In this document: positions 47,756-51,031 of the stretch, piece after piece
Layout: each line of letters begins with the position of its first letter
How positions within the stretch are numbered: the first letter of the stretch is position 1
Source: Mycobacterium sp. GA-1285
Lineage (GTDB): Bacteria > Actinomycetota > Actinomycetes > Mycobacteriales > Mycobacteriaceae
NCBI RefSeq assembly: GCF_001499905.1
Contig: NZ_LQIS01000022.1
Span: 1 to 51,031, forward strand
Length of the DNA stretch: 51,031 nucleotides
Reading direction: 5' to 3'
Position numbers and translations under genes: made by a program
The notes under the pieces: generated by a model
What the model was told of the DNA's origin: nothing
What the model saw: the letters and a program-made list of their open reading frames with translations, nothing else
Databases searched by the model: none

Positions 47756-50412
47756 GGCATCGACCTCCGTTCGTCCGGGCCCCACAGGTGCTGCATGCCC
47801 CCGGGCAGCGACAGATGGGTCGCCGTGATGACGTCGGCCAAGTCGCGCAGGTCGGCATGCATTCCGTCGAGCAGCTCGGCCAGCTCGGCACGCCTACCGT
47901 CGACGATGTCCTCCAGGTCATCAGGGTCGAGTCGCCGTAGGCGGGTGGCGATCTCGTCGACCATGCGCTCGGGCCGAGACGAACCCGAGGAACCGGGCAG
48001 CGCCTTGAGGCCCGTACGCAGCCGCTCCAGCTGGTGGGCCAGCGAGCGCGGGTTGTCGGCGTCGAACAGCACGAGGTCGGCGACTGCGGACATGCTGACC
48101 TTGCCGTGCATGCGACGCCGGTAGATCACCGACGACTCGCACACCACCAGAGTCGATTCGGTGATCGTTTGCTCGGCGCCCGGGCTACGGGCGGTGGTGA
48201 GTGTCGCGCGTAGCAACGCGGTGAGGTTCAGTCCGCGTTCGATGCGCTTGCCGATGTCCATCATCGTCCAGCTGACGTCACGGATCATCGACTCCGCCGC
48301 CACGCCCGACAGCGCCAGCATGCCCGCGAGGGTCAGGCTGGCCGTCGCGGTGAGGAACGCCTCACCCTCGGCCTGCGAATCGGGCGGCTCGTCGGCGGAA
48401 CGGCCGGACGATGACGCGGCTGGATGAAGCAGCGCCCGTTCGACAGCGGCCAGCACCATCCAGGTGTCGTTGGACATCTGGTCGCGCACCGAACGGGTGA
48501 GCAGGCCCAGACGTTCGACGGACTGCGCCAGCGAGCCCGGGCGGTGCCGGTCTGCGGTCAACGACCACAGGGTCGACTGGGCGGTGGCGATCAGCTCCGC
48601 GTCGTCGCCGTCGGCGCCGGTGTCGGTGCCGGTCTGGTGGCCCAGCGCGCTCAGCAGCACCGGCACGCACTGACTGCCGTCCATGTCTGGGCGGTAGTGG
48701 AATTCGTGATAGCGCTCCCTGGTCACGGTGAGCAGCCGCGCCATGTGCTCGGCGCGTTCGGCGTAGCGGCCCGCCCAGAACATGTCGGCCAGCACGCGCG
48801 GCGAGCTCACCGCGCGTGTCGGGCTCGGCGTGATCGCGGGCAGATCGACCGGCGGAACCCGCTCCACGGTGCCCCGCTCCGGTGCCCGAACCCAGACATC
48901 CTTGGCCGCAACGGTGTTCAGTGTGTACGCCGCATCACCCGGTGCCAGTACATAGCCGAGCCCGCCGATCATCGGCGCATAGCCGCCGCGCTGAGCGACG
49001 GTGAACAACCGTATGCCGACGTTCGTCGCCGACAGGCTGCCCGAATCGACAACGCTTGGTGCACAGGAGAACTCGGGTAGTTCCTGTCCGACCCACTGCC
49101 ACGGTGTCGCTTCGATACACGAGGCGAGCTGGCGGCGCTGCTCGGCCGATAGGGCCGGGCCGACGATCGCCCGGCCCCCGGTCACCGGTCTGACCAACAG
49201 CGACGCCAGGTGGGCGATCAGGTGCGAGCGTTCGGTGCCGATGCCGCCCCAGTACATCGGCGCGGTGTCGAGCATCGGTGACTCGTCGAGCAACCGTTCC
49301 GAGAGTTCGGGCAGAAACCGCTGCAGCCCGGGGCTTTCGAGAATGCCGCTGCCCAGCGTGTTGACGACGGCGACCGTGCCGCGGCGCAGCGCCTCGACGA
49401 GCCCGGCGACTCCGAGTCGCGAGTCCGAACGCAGATCCAGCGGATCGACGAAGTGCGCGTCGACTCGGCGCAGCACGACGTCGACCCGCTTGAGCGTTCC
49501 CATCGAGCGCATCCACAGCTTGCCGTCGCGAACCATCAGGTCGGCACTCTCGACCAGCGGAAAGCCCAGCACGCCTGCCAGATACGCCTGATCGAACGCG
49601 GTCTCGCAGTGAATGCCCGGGCTCAGCACCACCACTGTCGGTTCCTCGGCCGACTCGGGGGCGGCGTCGATGAGCGCCAGCCGCAGCGCCTGCGCCCACG
49701 GCGACGCCGGCCGTGGTCCGATCCGTTCGTAGAGCTCGGGGACGGCGTGCGCGACCACGCGCCGGTCCGCCAGCGCGTAACCCGCGCCCGAGGGCGCCTG
49801 CGTCCAGTCGGCGTTGACCCGGAAGCTCCCGTCGGCGACCCGGCTGACGTCGCAGCCGTGCAGGAACAGCTGGTGTCGCCCGGGGATGTCGATGCCCCGC
49901 GCGGCGCGCACATAACCGGGGTGGGCGAAGAGAAGCGGGGCGGGTAGCACGCCGCTGGTGATGGACACCTGAGGCCCGTAGAGGTCGGTGAGGACCGCGT
50001 CGAGCAGTCGGGAGCGCTGCAGCAGACCGGTTTCCAGCGTGTTCCACTCGTCGGCCGAGACCACCAGGGGGAGCGCGTCGAGATGCCATGGCCCCGGCTC
50101 GGCGGGCTCGTGGCCGTCGACGTCCGGCTGGCCGACCACCGAACCGCGCCTGTCGACCTGGACATAGGTGATGCCGTCGTTGTCGACCAGGCTGCGGACC
50201 ACGTCGCGCAACTGCGCCAGGCCGGTGCGGCTGCGCTCGGTGACGCATTGGGCGAGCTCTTCCCATGCCGGGCGGATATCGCCTGCGGCGTCGACGAACT
50301 CGTCGTAGCCGCTGCCGGCACCCGGTCGGACGTCGAACAGCGCCTGCTGACTGCGGGCGGTGCGGTATCTGCCCAGCAGGTCGTCGGGAACATCCGGTGC
50401 CGGTAGTGCCAT
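47752..50412 (-). CDS. Circularly permuted ATP-grasp / alpha-E domain fusion protein
   Basis: An 886-aa two-part protein. The circularly permuted ATP-grasp type 2 domain covers about residues 60-490: LTDLYGPQVSITSGVLPAPLL, the GIHCETAFDQAYLAG region, RVDVVLRRVDAHFVDPLDLR and GTVAVVNTLGSGILESPGL. The helical alpha-E domain covers about 510-860: RVLADMFWAGRYAERAEHMARLL, NDTWMVLAAVERAL and the SWTMMDIGKRIERGLNLTALL signature. It would ligate a carboxylate to an amine using ATP; the product is unknown. The ATG at 50412 is chosen because the earlier frame (to 50895) runs through the HxlR gene. In many bacteria the two domains are separate genes. Confidence 0.88.
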   Translation of the reverse strand: MALPAPDVPDDLLGRYRTARSQQALFDVRPGAGSGYDEFVDAAGDIRPAWEELAQCVTERSRTGLAQLRDVVRSLVDNDGITYVQVDRRGSVVGQPDVDGHEPAEPGPWHLDALPLVVSADEWNTLETGLLQRSRLLDAVLTDLYGPQVSITSGVLPAPLLFAHPGYVRAARGIDIPGRHQLFLHGCDVSRVADGSFRVNADWTQAPSGAGYALADRRVVAHAVPELYERIGPRPASPWAQALRLALIDAAPESAEEPTVVVLSPGIHCETAFDQAYLAGVLGFPLVESADLMVRDGKLWMRSMGTLKRVDVVLRRVDAHFVDPLDLRSDSRLGVAGLVEALRRGTVAVVNTLGSGILESPGLQRFLPELSERLLDESPMLDTAPMYWGGIGTERSHLIAHLASLLVRPVTGGRAIVGPALSAEQRRQLASCIEATPWQWVGQELPEFSCAPSVVDSGSLSATNVGIRLFTVAQRGGYAPMIGGLGYVLAPGDAAYTLNTVAAKDVWVRAPERGTVERVPPVDLPAITPSPTRAVSSPRVLADMFWAGRYAERAEHMARLLTVTRERYHEFHYRPDMDGSQCVPVLLSALGHQTGTDTGADGDDAELIATAQSTLWSLTADRHRPGSLAQSVERLGLLTRSVRDQMSNDTWMVLAAVERALLHPAASSSGRSADEPPDSQAEGEAFLTATASLTLAGMLALSGVAAESMIRDVSWTMMDIGKRIERGLNLTALLRATLTTARSPGAEQTITESTLVVCESSVIYRRRMHGKVSMSAVADLVLFDADNPRSLAHQLERLRTGLKALPGSSGSSRPERMVDEIATRLRRLDPDDLEDIVDGRRAELAELLDGMHADLRDLADVITATHLSLPGGMQHLWGPDERRSMP

Positions 50413-50435
50413 CAGTGCTGAACGGTAACCGGTCC

Positions 50436-50460
50436 TCACGCGATTCGGCGCAGCGCGTGA
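50436..50460 (-). terminator. Small hairpin between HxlR and ATP-grasp genes
   Basis: TCACGCG (50436-50442) and CGCGTGA (50454-50460) form a perfect 7-bp stem with an 11-nt loop downstream of the HxlR stop. It may end the HxlR transcript, leaving the next operon to its own promoter. Confidence 0.35.
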
Positions 50461-50483
50461 CCGTCGGCGCCCGACCGACAGGC

Positions 50484-50951
50484 TCAGCGCTTGACGCGCA
50501 CCGCCAGTTCCTCGGGCGGAACGCGGTGGCCGTCGGCGCACCGGATCTCCACGGTGGCCTGGGCGCCGCACCCGCGGTGCGCAAGTCGCAACGGCGTGCG
50601 GTTGGGCAGATGGCGTCGACCCCACTCGAACATCGCCCAGATCACCGGCATGAAATCCCGGCCGGCCTCGGTGAGCACGTACTCGTCGCGGCTGCGTTGG
50701 CCCGGCTCCTGATACGGCTGCCGCTCCAGCAGGCCCGCCTCGACCAGGTCCGAAAGCCGCGCCGCCGCAGCGGCTTTGGTGATCCCGACCCGGCGCCAGA
50801 AGTCGTCGAAGCGGGTGGTGCCGTAGTAGGCCTCGCGCATGATGAGTATCGCCGACTTCGTGCCCAGCACCGCCATCGTCTTCTCGATCGGGCACTCCCC
50901 GACCGCCGACCAGGCGTCCCGGTCGGCCAGTCTCCCCTGCAGAACTGTCAT
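50484..50951 (-). CDS. HxlR family transcriptional regulator
   Basis: A 155-aa MarR-like winged helix regulator. ECPIEKTMAVLGTKSAILIMREAYYGTTRFDDFWRRVGITKAAAAARLSDLVEAGLL-type sequence covers residues 19-74, with the conserved N-terminal Cys-Pro pair of HxlR (often redox- or electrophile-sensing). QRSRDEYVLTEAGRDFMPVIWAMFEWG completes the wing and last helix. The C-terminal tail has a Cys pair (HRGCGA and IRCADGH) that could bind metal; this is inference. A GGAGAAA site lies before the ATG at 50951. The regulated gene may be a divergent one beyond the window. Confidence 0.92.
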   Translation of the reverse strand: MTVLQGRLADRDAWSAVGECPIEKTMAVLGTKSAILIMREAYYGTTRFDDFWRRVGITKAAAAARLSDLVEAGLLERQPYQEPGQRSRDEYVLTEAGRDFMPVIWAMFEWGRRHLPNRTPLRLAHRGCGAQATVEIRCADGHRVPPEELAVRVKR

Positions 50952-51031
50952 GGCTTTCTCCTATGTCAAGCCGCTGCCGGTTGGCAAGGCTCTTGTCGGT
51001 TGGTTTGGTCGGTGTGGAGATGGCCGAAGAC
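50952..51031. promoter_or_regulatory. HxlR upstream region and possible divergent start
   Basis: The gap contains TGCC-GGTT-GGCA-type dyad symmetry near 50976 and short direct repeats of CGGTTGG. At the very edge an ATG at 51020 preceded by GGTGTGGAG could start a rightward gene, but only four codons are visible. Confidence 0.25.

Noticed and set aside
50413..50895. Upstream extension of the ATP-grasp fusion
   Set aside because: It runs through the HxlR gene in another frame and has no domain content.

Overview
The window is a high-GC chromosomal segment from a mycobacterium, most likely a fast-growing Mycolicibacterium-type species. This rests on gene content and order: mihF (mycobacterial integration host factor) beside gmk-rpoZ-coaBC-metK, the pyrR-pyrB-pyrC-carA-carB-pyrF operon, the aroC-aroK-aroB-aroQ and pepQ-efp-nusB clusters, and alaS-ruvX-mltG-aroE. 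Genes are tightly packed, use many GTG and some TTG starts, and repeatedly overlap by 1, 4 or 8 nt. No tRNA, rRNA, CRISPR array, insertion sequence or prophage was seen.

Left part (1-20.3 kb). A partial DUF2207 membrane protein and a PriA lacking helicase motifs precede a lysoplasmalogenase-like gene that diverges from a lipI-type esterase with overlapping start codons. A Baeyer-Villiger-type monooxygenase converges on metK. From 7.1 to 20.3 kb everything is on the minus strand: metK, coaBC, rpoZ, gmk and mihF, then a 426-nt gene-free gap, then the pyrimidine operon in transcription order pyrR-pyrB-pyrC-(membrane protein)-carA-carB-pyrF. A PyrR RNA-binding loop sits over the pyrR ribosome-binding site.

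Middle (20.4-42.1 kb). A serine hydrolase and a FAD monooxygenase separate the pyrimidine block from pepQ-efp-nusB and the shikimate operon. As I recall, these two blocks are far apart in M. tuberculosis. Upstream of aroC lies an accessory divergon. Leftward it reads an NTF2-like protein, DUF3237 and a TetR regulator. Rightward it reads a DUF1097 membrane protein and a cobalt-type nitrile hydratase (beta, alpha, accessory protein). A palindrome covers the leftward promoter. Next come prepilin peptidase, aroE, mltG, ruvX, alaS, a YjbQ protein, a double-ABM-type protein, a GlsB-type membrane protein behind a near-perfect SigF promoter, and an ArsR/SRPBCC pair behind an AT-rich palindromic operator.

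Right part (42.1-51.0 kb). rarA, a DUF3097 gene and an SDR/SnoaL pair are followed by a three-gene operon: a circularly permuted ATP-grasp/alpha-E fusion, a transglutaminase-like protease and a HEIGH zinc peptidase. This looks like an uncharacterised peptide ligation and cleavage system and is the best candidate for an undescribed system here. An HxlR regulator ends the window.

Functions were assigned by reading motifs and recalling families; no database search was run. Comparisons with M. tuberculosis gene order are from memory.
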